Below are positions 1 to 5,702 of a DNA stretch of 6,270 nt, in pieces. A program made the position numbers and the translations under genes. Where the stretch lies: contig JAGTVD010000296.1 in NCBI GenBank assembly GCA_018224505.1, forward strand, positions 1 through 6,270. Direction: 5' to 3'. Source of the DNA: Desulfatitalea sp. (lineage in GTDB: Bacteria; Desulfobacterota; Desulfobacteria; Desulfobacterales; Desulfosarcinaceae). How positions within the stretch are numbered: position 1 is the first letter of the stretch; each line of letters opens with the position of its first letter. Under the pieces are notes generated by a model. The model saw only the letters and a list, made by a program, of their open reading frames with translations, had not been told where the DNA came from and did not search any database.

Positions 1-413
1 AAGGCACCCATCCCGTGGCGGCGATACTGGGCGTGGAGGAACAATGCGCCGATTTCGGTGGCGCCGGTGAAGTTGTTGACCATGTGCAGCACTTTCTGGC
101 GGGTGTATATGTCAAGGTCGCTGTTGGCATGCACCAGGGTCGAAAGATTATAGGAGTAATAGGGTTCGGAAAGCCCCACATGAGTCTTGATGCCGGTTGT
201 GCCAACAATCCGGCCGCTGGCCGTGTCTTCCAGCACCAACAGGAAAGTGTGCTGGGCGGGCCGCGGCGGCGCACCCGCAAAGCTCTGCACCGCGAACGCG
301 ATCTTGCGGTGCATGACCTCTTCGTCCTGGGGCAGCGACGTCATGCTGAACCCCGCCAGTTTCGCCAGGTCCATCATCTGCCCATGGTCATCATGTGTGA
401 CCGGGCGTATCAT
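1..413 (-). CDS. astA: Arginine N-succinyltransferase AstA, N-terminal part (cut by window edge)
   Basis: The protein is predicted to transfer succinate from succinyl-CoA to the alpha-amino group of arginine, the first step of the arginine succinyltransferase (AST) pathway, in the cytoplasm. 137 residues are visible of a family usually near 340. The start MIRPV followed by an acidic/His stretch matches the usual IRPV opening of AstA. Further family landmarks are FLLVLED (57-62), a G-I-K/E-x-x-VGL-x-x-P-Y/W-Y-x-Y block near residues 76-88, LVHA (93-96), and NxxTGxxE followed by LFLxxxYRRxG (113-134), where E. coli-type AstA has DHTGSSE and LFLDPDWR. The ATG at 413 overlaps the 3' end of the upstream hydrolase gene by 23 bp, suggesting translational coupling; the Shine-Dalgarno is weak (GGAAA about 14 bases upstream). 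The gene runs off the left edge, so the C-terminal half and its active-site residues are not seen. A heterodimeric AruF/AruG-type subunit is possible. Confidence 0.9.
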   Translation of the reverse strand, partial: MIRPVTHDDHGQMMDLAKLAGFSMTSLPQDEEVMHRKIAFAVQSFAGAPPRPAQHTFLLVLEDTASGRIVGTTGIKTHVGLSEPYYSYNLSTLVHANSDLDIYTRQKVLHMVNNFTGATEIGALFLHAQYRRHGMGA

Positions 414-1650
414 CAGTGTCTGCAGCGTTTCCAATGATCACCTCCCCGACGGCCAGGCGCATGAGCAGCAGCGCGCTGAGTTTGGCGCGTTCGGGCAGAC
501 TGTCCAGGAAGATGAATTCCTGATCGCTGTGGATCCCTCCACCGCGCACGCCCAGCGTATCCACATTCGGCAAGCCGGCCTCCGCCAGATTGTTGCCGTC
601 GCAGCAACCGCCCGTGGGCTGCCACGCGATCGGGACGTCCAGCAGCCGCCCGCATTCGGCCACCGCCGCAAACAACTGCGCATTGGCAGGGCTGATGGGT
701 TTCGGTGGGCGGGCAAACCCGCCATGCCGCTGCACGCGGATGCCGTCGCGGCGGCCAAGCGCCTGTTCCAGGTCGTCCATTTGCGATTCCACCCATTGCC
801 GGTCATCCGGTGACGATATCCGAACGTTGAATCGCAGAATGGCCAGATCAGGCACGATGTTCACCGGACCACCGCCCTCCACCTTGCCCGGGTTGATGGT
901 CACCCCGTCGCGTCGGCCGTTGAGTGCATCCAACGCCCGGACATATTCGGCCAGGGCCACGATGGCGTTGCGTCCCTGCTCGAAATGACGCCCCGCGTGG
1001 GCTGCCCGCCCCCGCACCACAACGGTAAAATTGCCACTGCCCTTGCGTTCACCCGCCAGCAGACCGTTCTCCAGCGCCGGCTCATAGAGTAAACCCAAAT
1101 GGTTACGGCGGGCACACGCTTCCAGCAACCTTGCCGACCCGGGCGACCCGATCTCCTCATCCGGGTTGATCAATACCTCCCACCCGATCCCCGGTGCAAA
1201 CGGACTGCGCTCCAACGCCTCCAAGGCCGTGAGCATCACCACCAGCCCGCCTTTGAGATCCGCTGCACCGGGACCGATCAGACGCCCGTCATCCAAGCGG
1301 CGCGGTACCTGGAACGGATGATTCTGGCCGAAGACCGTGTCCATATGGCCCCCAAGGAACACCCTCACCGGGGCATCCGGCCTTTTGACCAGATGCAGCG
1401 CACTGCCGAGCGCGATGGTTTCCACCTGACCGGCGGCGTTGACCCGGGGCATTGCATCACACGCGCGTACTTCCATAAAGGCGTCCAACCCGGCGAACGC
1501 CTCTTGCAGGGCCGCGCACATGCGCGCCAGACCCGCCAGGTGGTAACTTCCGGAATTGATGGCGGACCACGCCGCGACCAACGCTTCCATCCGCGGCCGC
1601 TGGTACTCTATCCAATCAAGATAGGCGCTGTATCCGGTCATGGATCCCAT
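391..1650 (-). CDS. M20-family zinc metallo-hydrolase (carboxypeptidase G2 / ArgE / DapE-like amidohydrolase)
   Basis: A 419-residue cytoplasmic di-metal amidohydrolase of peptidase family M20, which cleaves N-acyl amino acids or small peptides. The expected ligands are in order: GGHMDTVFG (His102, Asp104), GPGAADLKGGL (Asp131, bridging), PDEEIGS (Glu165 general base, Glu166 ligand), LLYEPALENG (Glu190) and GGIHSDQEF (His374). The lid/dimerisation domain lies around residues 200-310 and includes GRAAHAG with His218. The reading frame is open further upstream to a TTG at 1674. ATG 1650 is chosen because AGAAAGG sits six bases ahead of it; a further ATG at 1641 is possible. It lies 29 bp after the aminotransferase gene and overlaps astA. 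In the AST pathway a desuccinylase is required, so an N-succinyl (or N-acetyl) amino-acid substrate is an inference from context. The substrate cannot be read from sequence, and acetylornithine or succinyl-diaminopimelate deacylase-type activities remain possible. Confidence 0.88.
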   Translation of the reverse strand: MGSMTGYSAYLDWIEYQRPRMEALVAAWSAINSGSYHLAGLARMCAALQEAFAGLDAFMEVRACDAMPRVNAAGQVETIALGSALHLVKRPDAPVRVFLGGHMDTVFGQNHPFQVPRRLDDGRLIGPGAADLKGGLVVMLTALEALERSPFAPGIGWEVLINPDEEIGSPGSARLLEACARRNHLGLLYEPALENGLLAGERKGSGNFTVVVRGRAAHAGRHFEQGRNAIVALAEYVRALDALNGRRDGVTINPGKVEGGGPVNIVPDLAILRFNVRISSPDDRQWVESQMDDLEQALGRRDGIRVQRHGGFARPPKPISPANAQLFAAVAECGRLLDVPIAWQPTGGCCDGNNLAEAGLPNVDTLGVRGGGIHSDQEFIFLDSLPERAKLSALLLMRLAVGEVIIGNAADTDDTPGHT

Positions 1651-1656
1651 GGATAA

Positions 1657-1663
1657 CCTTTCT
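1657..1663 (-). promoter_or_regulatory. Ribosome binding site of the M20 hydrolase gene
   Basis: AGAAAGG on the minus strand, six bases before ATG 1650. It favours this start over the TTG at 1674, which lies only six bases from the preceding stop codon and has no Shine-Dalgarno of its own. Confidence 0.55.
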
Positions 1664-1679
1664 GGCAACCGCAAATAAA

Positions 1680-2936
1680 TTAAGCATTCGCCACAAATTG
1701 TGCAATTGCCGCTGCCAGGCGCTCCAGGCCCTCCTCGAGATCCGCGGCGGTGATATTCAGGGGCGGCAGAAAGCGCAATACATCCGGCCCTGCCTGCAAA
1801 ATCAGAACCCCCTTTTCACGGGCCGCTTCCATCAGTTCGGCGGCCCGGCCATGCCACGGCGGCGCCAGTGCCGCTCCGATCATCAGTCCCCGGCCGCGAA
1901 CTTCACTGAAGACAGCATGTCCGGCTTTGAATGCCTCCAAGGCGCGGTGCAACTGCGCCCCCCGGGCCCGGACATTATCCATCAGTTCCGGGGTGCAAAC
2001 ATGGTGCAGCACCACCCGTGCCGCGGCGCACGCCATGGGATTGCCGCCGAAAGTCGACCCGTGGGAACCGAACTGCAGCACCTCCGCCACCGTGGGGCCC
2101 GCCAACATTGCGCCAATGGGAAACCCACCCCCAAGGGCCTTTGCCGAGGTCAGGATATCGGGCTTGAGGCCCTCTTCCCACATGTGGCACCACAGCTTGC
2201 CGGTGCGGCCCATGCCGCACTGGACCTCATCCAGCACCATGAGCGCACCGTGGCAGTCGCAGAGCGCACGCACCCATTTCAAGAAACCCGGCTTGGCCGG
2301 TATGACGCCACCTTCACCCTGAATCGGTTCCAGCATGACCGCCGCGGTGTTGTCCGACATCAGCGCAGCCAGGGCATCTTCGTCATTGAAGGCCTCACAG
2401 TGCACGAACCCAGCCGGCAACGGCTCAAAACCCTGTTGGTACCGGGGTTGCACCGTAGCGGTCACCGTGGCCAGGGTCCTGCCGTGAAACGCACCTTTAA
2501 ACGTTATGATTTCCCGCTCATGCGGCTGCTTGCCCCGCGCCGCAGCCCACTTGCGAATCAACTTGATGGCCGCCTCATTGGCTTCACCTCCGGAATTGCA
2601 GAAGAACACGCGTGCCGCAAACCCGGATGCTTCGACCAGTTCCCGGGCCAGGTGCACGGCAGGCGCGGTGAAATAGATGTTGCTGGTATGCCACAAGCGG
2701 CCCGCCTGGTCGGTCAGTGCTTTCACCAGGGCGGCGTGCCCGTGCCCCAGCGCATTGACGCCGATGCCCGCGCCGAGGTCGATGTACGCATTGCCGTCAA
2801 GATCGTACAGCCGACTCCCCTCGCCATAGTCCAGAATCATCTGCCGCGGTTTGTAGTTGGGCACATAGAATCGATACCCGGTCGCCACAAGATCCCGTGT
2901 CTGTCGGCTTGCCCGCTGAAGTGTCGTTCCGTGCAT
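1680..2936 (-). CDS. Acetylornithine/succinylornithine aminotransferase family protein (class III, PLP-dependent)
   Basis: A 418-residue cytoplasmic class-III aminotransferase of the ArgD/AstC group, which exchanges the terminal amino group of N2-acyl-ornithine with 2-oxoglutarate. Visible landmarks are LWHTSNIYF (82-90, substrate entry region), FFCNSGGEANEAAIK (PLP phosphate loop, N114-S115-G116-G117), LEPIQGEGG (203-211), VLDEVQCGMGRTG (Asp236 contacts the pyridine nitrogen), TSAKALGGGFPIGA with the Schiff-base lysine at 266, and HGSTFGGNP (Thr295). Most family members have NSGAEAN, so Gly for Ala at 117 is a small deviation. Eleven bp separate it from the upstream threonine ammonia-lyase stop, and it is followed by an M20 hydrolase and astA. 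This context favours the catabolic succinylornithine role (AstC) over arginine biosynthesis, but sequence alone does not separate ArgD from AstC, so no symbol is given. A TTG at 2951 overlapping the upstream stop is the alternative start. Confidence 0.92.
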   Translation of the reverse strand: MHGTTLQRASRQTRDLVATGYRFYVPNYKPRQMILDYGEGSRLYDLDGNAYIDLGAGIGVNALGHGHAALVKALTDQAGRLWHTSNIYFTAPAVHLARELVEASGFAARVFFCNSGGEANEAAIKLIRKWAAARGKQPHEREIITFKGAFHGRTLATVTATVQPRYQQGFEPLPAGFVHCEAFNDEDALAALMSDNTAAVMLEPIQGEGGVIPAKPGFLKWVRALCDCHGALMVLDEVQCGMGRTGKLWCHMWEEGLKPDILTSAKALGGGFPIGAMLAGPTVAEVLQFGSHGSTFGGNPMACAAARVVLHHVCTPELMDNVRARGAQLHRALEAFKAGHAVFSEVRGRGLMIGAALAPPWHGRAAELMEAAREKGVLILQAGPDVLRFLPPLNITAADLEEGLERLAAAIAQFVANA

Positions 2937-2939
2937 AGG

Positions 2940-2945
2940 CCTCCT
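2940..2945 (-). promoter_or_regulatory. Ribosome binding site deciding the aminotransferase start
   Basis: A full consensus AGGAGG lies between the upstream stop codon (2948-2950) and ATG 2936. The spacer is only three bases, shorter than usual. It still supports ATG 2936, because the alternative TTG at 2951 lies upstream of this site and has no Shine-Dalgarno. Confidence 0.6.
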
Positions 2946-2947
2946 GG

Positions 2948-4207
2948 TCAAACCAAGACAGGGGAGTCAGTTGGTCCGGCACCCTGTCCAGGGCAGTCCG
3001 TGGGCTCCATGGCATATCCGTCTGCCTTAAGTGCATTTTCGATTTCACGGATATGCGCATCATTGCGGGTTTCCAGCTCCAACTCGACCCGGGTTTCGTC
3101 GATTGCGCTGCGCTGCGCGCTTCTATCATGATAGATGTGCAAGATGTTGGCTTCCAGGGCCGCCACCTTGTTCAGCAAACGGGCCAATACCCCGGGCCTG
3201 TCACTCAAGTTCAAACGGATCCGCATGATGCGGCCGTTTTCCACCAGACCCCGGTGTATGATACGGCCAAGCAGGGGGATGTCCACATTGCCGCCGGAAA
3301 CCAGGAGCACGATTTTTTCGTCACGGCGGGGTCGGACGCTGCCATTCAGGAGAGCAGCCAGGGGCGCCGCGGCGGCTCCTTCCGCCAGCATCTTTTTGCG
3401 ATCCAGCAAAATCTGGATCGAAGCGGCGATATACGCCTCCTGCACCGTTACCAGTTCATCGACCTGTTTGCGAATCATCTGGAACGGGATCTCACCCAGC
3501 TGTTTCACGCTGATGCCGTCCGCAAGGGAGGGCTCCGCTTGAACCGACACACACTTCCCAACACGCATCGACATTTGGGCAGAGGGACAGGCCGCTGCTT
3601 CGACACCGATCATCCGTATCCGCGGGTTCGTCGCTTTGATGACGCTGCTGATGCCCGCAATGAGTCCACCGCCGCCCACCGGAACGATTATTGTCTCCAC
3701 ATCCGGCAGAACGGAAAGGATTTCCAAGCCGATGGTCCCCTGGCCGCATATAATGTCCTCATCATCGAAAGGATGAATGAAGGTCATCCCCTCTTTTGCT
3801 ATTTCCCGTGCCCTGGCGACACTCTCTTCCAGGGTGGCGCCACTGATGATGATATTGCCGCCGTACCCGCGCGTGGCCTCCCGCTTGCTGATCGATGACC
3901 ATTGCGGCATGACGACGGTGGCGGGTAGACCCGCCTCCCGGGCAGCCAGGGCGACGCCCTGGGCATGATTTCCGGCAGAGGCGGTAACCACCCCTTTGGA
4001 TGAAATGGTGTTCTGCATGCAGCCGCGGATTAGCTTGGCGGCGGCGCCTCTGATTTTGAACGATCCGGTTTTTTGAAGATTCTCGAGCTTCAGGTAGATA
4101 TGGGAATCGAACCGCGAACTGAGCGTCGGCGAATAGACCAGCGGCGTTCGAAAGATGTGATCGTCGATCAGGCGTGACGTCTGCTCGATCTTTTCCAAGG
4201 TAGGCAT
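2948..4207 (-). CDS. ilvA: Threonine ammonia-lyase (threonine dehydratase), medium form with C-terminal ACT domain
   Basis: A 419-residue fold-type II PLP enzyme predicted to deaminate threonine (and often serine) to 2-oxobutyrate and ammonia in the cytoplasm. The catalytic core (about 1-310) carries KTGSFKIRGA with the PLP lysine at 51, SAGNHAQGVA (77-86, substrate loop), the phosphate-binding PVGGGGLIAG (GGGG at 178-181) and SGGN (304-307). Residues about 325-400 form one ACT domain (RIRLNLSDRPGVLARLLNKVA). This layout fits the medium threonine ammonia-lyase type with one regulatory ACT domain; the E. coli biosynthetic IlvA is longer and carries two ACT-like modules. A catabolic TdcB-like role is therefore as likely as an isoleucine role, and its position at the head of an amino-acid degradation operon favours catabolism. 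ATG 4207 has GGAG seven bases upstream; the open frame extends to a TTG at 4273, but that extension (MFFDAGG...) is low-complexity and unsupported. The symbol is a family name only. Confidence 0.9.
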   Translation of the reverse strand: MPTLEKIEQTSRLIDDHIFRTPLVYSPTLSSRFDSHIYLKLENLQKTGSFKIRGAAAKLIRGCMQNTISSKGVVTASAGNHAQGVALAAREAGLPATVVMPQWSSISKREATRGYGGNIIISGATLEESVARAREIAKEGMTFIHPFDDEDIICGQGTIGLEILSVLPDVETIIVPVGGGGLIAGISSVIKATNPRIRMIGVEAAACPSAQMSMRVGKCVSVQAEPSLADGISVKQLGEIPFQMIRKQVDELVTVQEAYIAASIQILLDRKKMLAEGAAAAPLAALLNGSVRPRRDEKIVLLVSGGNVDIPLLGRIIHRGLVENGRIMRIRLNLSDRPGVLARLLNKVAALEANILHIYHDRSAQRSAIDETRVELELETRNDAHIREIENALKADGYAMEPTDCPGQGAGPTDSPVLV

Positions 4208-4214
4208 CGGAGTT

Positions 4215-4218
4215 CTCC
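4215..4218 (-). promoter_or_regulatory. Ribosome binding site of the threonine ammonia-lyase gene
   Basis: GGAG, within the purine-rich stretch GGAAAGGTGGAGA, seven bases before ATG 4207. It supports the 419-residue protein over the longer TTG-initiated reading. Confidence 0.6.
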
Positions 4219-4340
4219 ACCTTTCCGATCGGCGTCTGCCGCGCACCGCAGCGCCGCCAGCGTCAAAAAACAAGCAAAGCGTTCATCAATCAGTCATCCT
4301 CAATGACATTCTTCACGGCTGAAAATAGAGATGGGTGCGC

Positions 4341-4712
4341 CTATTTTATCCAGCCCAAAACGGCGGTGGCGAAAATGATGCCGATGATGCCGAACAGTCT
4401 TTGGGTTCGATCCGATACTTTTTCAAAGTACCAATCCTGCATCCGGCTGAAAATTTTTTGCGGATTAAAAAAAATCAACGCTGCTTTCCCGAGTGCCAGC
4501 AAACCGAGAATCCTGAACACCCATGGATAGGCGGTAGCTGAGGCGGCGATCAGGAACAGGAGCCCAAAGAAAGCCGGAAGGACCGCCAGGTGTCTGGGTT
4601 GGTATTGACTGAACAAACCTTTCAGCCAAGTGACGGATTCACGGGTATAAAGGATCATACAAGTACAGAGGGCAATGAGCCCGAAACCCATCAAATAAAC
4701 GATAATTTTCAT
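4341..4712 (-). CDS. Small four-helix membrane protein, DUF2065/YjeT-like
   Basis: A 123-residue hydrophobic inner-membrane protein with four probable transmembrane segments (about 2-22, 43-62, 64-82 and 105-122). The second half, LGLLALGKAALIFFNPQKIFSRMQDWYFEKVSDRTQRLFGIIGIIF, resembles the two-helix DUF2065 (YjeT) family: helix, a 'P-x-x' loop with aromatic/basic residues, then a (D/S)RxxRLxGxx helix. The first half has the same layout, so the protein may be a duplicated unit. The start at ATG 4712 is chosen for AAGGAG nine bases upstream; the frame is open to a TTG at 4823, but that would add a non-family N-terminus. Its base composition is visibly more AT-rich than the flanking genes. It stands alone between osmC and the amino-acid operon, with gaps of 266 and 133 bp. 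Function is unknown; the DUF2065 link is made by eye. Confidence 0.8.
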   Translation of the reverse strand: MKIIVYLMGFGLIALCTCMILYTRESVTWLKGLFSQYQPRHLAVLPAFFGLLFLIAASATAYPWVFRILGLLALGKAALIFFNPQKIFSRMQDWYFEKVSDRTQRLFGIIGIIFATAVLGWIK

Positions 4713-4721
4713 AGCTGCAAA

Positions 4722-4727
4722 CTCCTT
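4722..4727 (-). promoter_or_regulatory. Ribosome binding site of the membrane-protein gene
   Basis: AAGGAG nine bases before ATG 4712. It selects this ATG over the upstream in-frame TTG at 4823. Confidence 0.6.
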
Positions 4728-4847
4728 TAGCGCAGAGGGTAGGGTGAATTCTCCATATCCATTACGATGAAAAAAGAACAGGATGATTAAATAGATAAAA
4801 CAGGTCTGAAGGAGAATCAACAATGAAAGCTGGTGAATTGGGGGAGC

Positions 4848-4862
4848 ACGCGCTCCGCGCGT
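4848..4862. repeat. GC-rich inverted repeat in the gap downstream of osmC
   Basis: A perfect six-base inverted repeat, ACGCGC - TCC - GCGCGT, with a three-base loop; two further outer pairs are possible beyond one mismatch. There is no T-run after it on either strand, so it is not a standard terminator. It lies between osmC and the membrane-protein gene. The role is unknown. Confidence 0.4.
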
Positions 4863-4880
4863 TCTGAGTCATCAAACAGA

Positions 4881-4901
4881 ACGCTGCGTCAAACGTCGTT
4901 T
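4881..4901. repeat. Pair of adjacent short odd-length palindromes
   Basis: ACGC-T-GCGT (4881-4889) is followed one base later by AAACG-T-CGTTT (4891-4901). Their centres are 11 bp apart, close to one helical turn. This could be a repressor or activator site for the membrane-protein gene, which starts about 170 bp downstream on the minus strand, but such short palindromes can arise by chance. Confidence 0.25.
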
Positions 4902-4929
4902 ACTGCCGGATAAGCCAGGCAGGAGGCTG

Positions 4930-4961
4930 ATCCGTCTGCGTCCGGGAGAACGCAGACGGAT
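4930..4961 (-). terminator. Strong stem-loop just after osmC (possible terminator without U-tract)
   Basis: Positions 4930-4941 and 4950-4961 form a perfect 12-bp inverted repeat (core TCCGTCTGCG / CGCAGACGGA) with an eight-base loop, beginning 17 bases after the osmC stop codon. Position and strength suggest transcription termination or mRNA 3'-end protection for osmC. No run of T follows on the minus strand (the sequence continues CAGCCTCC), so a classical intrinsic terminator is not shown. Confidence 0.45.
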
Positions 4962-4978
4962 GCAGGTGCGACGACTAT

Positions 4979-5557
4979 CTACTTAGCCAACTGAACCGTG
5001 ACCGGCACAGCCCTGGTCACGGTATCGAACACCGGTGAATAGGTGGGGCCCAACTGGATAATCTCTTCGAGCTTTTCGGGCGGGCAATCAGCATCGATGT
5101 CCACATACATCCGAATGGCCTTGAACCCTCTGGGCACATCATCACGGATGCCCAGAAAACCCTGCAGATCGATTTCGCCTTCGAGCCGCGAGGCCATGGA
5201 CCGAATGGTGACCCCCTTGGCGGCGGCGTGGTAGACGATGGATGTCGTGATACAGGCGGCCAGGGCGGTCAGCAAGTACTCTACCGGGTTGGGTCCCTGG
5301 TCCCTTCCCAAAAGGACGGGCGGCTCGTCGGCATCCAGCACAAAGGTGGCACTATGCGCATGCTCCTGCTGCGTGCCGTAGAAATTTTGAATTTGGGTGC
5401 GATTGTGGCCGCCATCGAGCCATGTATTGTTTGCACGGAACTTGAAATGAGCAATCACCGGCGCACCTTTGACGGCCTCGATGGTGCCGAACAGTTGATC
5501 CACATTGACACCGTTATAGACTTTGGCATCCGCCATTGTTTGGGCTTGTGTTTCCAT
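4979..5557 (-). CDS. OsmC-family protein
   Basis: A 192-residue cytoplasmic protein of the OsmC/Ohr superfamily, members of which reduce organic hydroperoxides through a reactive cysteine, though many have other or unknown roles. The family signature GPNPVEYLLTALAACITTSI is present (about 88-107), with the peroxidatic-type cysteine at 102. The C-terminal strand region PTYSPVFDTVTRAVPVTV aligns with the usual second-cysteine motif (CPxS/CPV...). At that position there is Ser174 rather than Cys; the only other cysteine (158, in DADCPPEKLEE) sits in a different place. The protein has an N-terminal extension of about 25 residues before the core. ATG 5557 is chosen for GGAGG six bases upstream; an in-frame ATG at 5596 has no Shine-Dalgarno. 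It lies directly downstream of a sigma-54 activator gene and has its own -24/-12 promoter, so expression is probably sigma-54 dependent. The substrate is unknown. Confidence 0.9.
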   Translation of the reverse strand: METQAQTMADAKVYNGVNVDQLFGTIEAVKGAPVIAHFKFRANNTWLDGGHNRTQIQNFYGTQQEHAHSATFVLDADEPPVLLGRDQGPNPVEYLLTALAACITTSIVYHAAAKGVTIRSMASRLEGEIDLQGFLGIRDDVPRGFKAIRMYVDIDADCPPEKLEEIIQLGPTYSPVFDTVTRAVPVTVQLAK

Positions 5558-5563
5558 GATAGG

Positions 5564-5568
5564 CCTCC
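5564..5568 (-). promoter_or_regulatory. Ribosome binding site of the OsmC-family gene
   Basis: GGAGG six bases before ATG 5557. It settles the start in favour of the 192-residue form over ATG 5596. Confidence 0.65.
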
Positions 5569-5624
5569 ATTTGCTCTGAGAGTTGAATGTATGCATTGCT
5601 TCGAACGATCATGAAAACAGTATC

Positions 5625-5641
5625 AGCAGCAGGCGTGCCAA
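5625..5641 (-). promoter_or_regulatory. Sigma-54 (-24/-12) promoter of the OsmC-family gene
   Basis: On the minus strand the sequence is TTGGCACGCCTGCTGCT. Against the sigma-54 consensus YTGGCACGRNNNTTGCW it has a perfect TGGCACG element and CTGCT for TTGCW. The invariant GG (5638-5639) and GC (5626-5627) are separated by exactly 10 bases. Transcription should start near 5614, giving a leader of roughly 57 bases ahead of ATG 5557. The gene immediately upstream encodes a sigma-54 activator, which agrees with this reading. Confidence 0.75.
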
Positions 5642-5702
5642 ATCGCCATACAAAAGGTATTATAATTGAAAACAGATTGTTAGGAACTGGCAGGCGGGAT
5701 TG

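Noticed and set aside
2937..2951. TTG 2951 as the aminotransferase start
   Set aside because: It overlaps the upstream stop and has no ribosome binding site, whereas AGGAGG lies downstream of it and just before ATG 2936.
1698..3131. A 477-residue open frame on the plus strand
   Set aside because: It lies antisense to the well-supported aminotransferase gene and shows no recognisable motif. Its length is explained by the high GC content and codon pattern of the opposite strand.
4265..4307. An intrinsic terminator between the membrane-protein gene and the lyase gene (5-bp stem 4293-4307 and the T6 run at 4265-4270, minus strand)
   Set aside because: The stem is too short and the T-run lies more than 20 bases beyond it, so the two do not form a terminator.
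4823..4867. A plus-strand mini-gene MKAGELGEHALRAF with AAGGAG eight bases upstream
   Set aside because: The start signal is good, but the 14-residue frame ends in a GC-rich hairpin, has no clear promoter, and is followed only by sequence antisense to osmC. Chance is the simpler explanation.
4903..4922. Resemblance of TGCCGGATAAG to enterobacterial REP elements
   Set aside because: Only about ten bases match, the rest of the element is absent, and the surrounding genes do not look enterobacterial.
5659..5664. A perfect TATAAT on the minus strand upstream of osmC, as a sigma-70 promoter
   Set aside because: The hexamers 16 to 18 bases upstream (such as GTTCCT or TTCCTA) are poor -35 elements. 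The AT-rich stretch is better explained as the spacer between the enhancer and the sigma-54 promoter.
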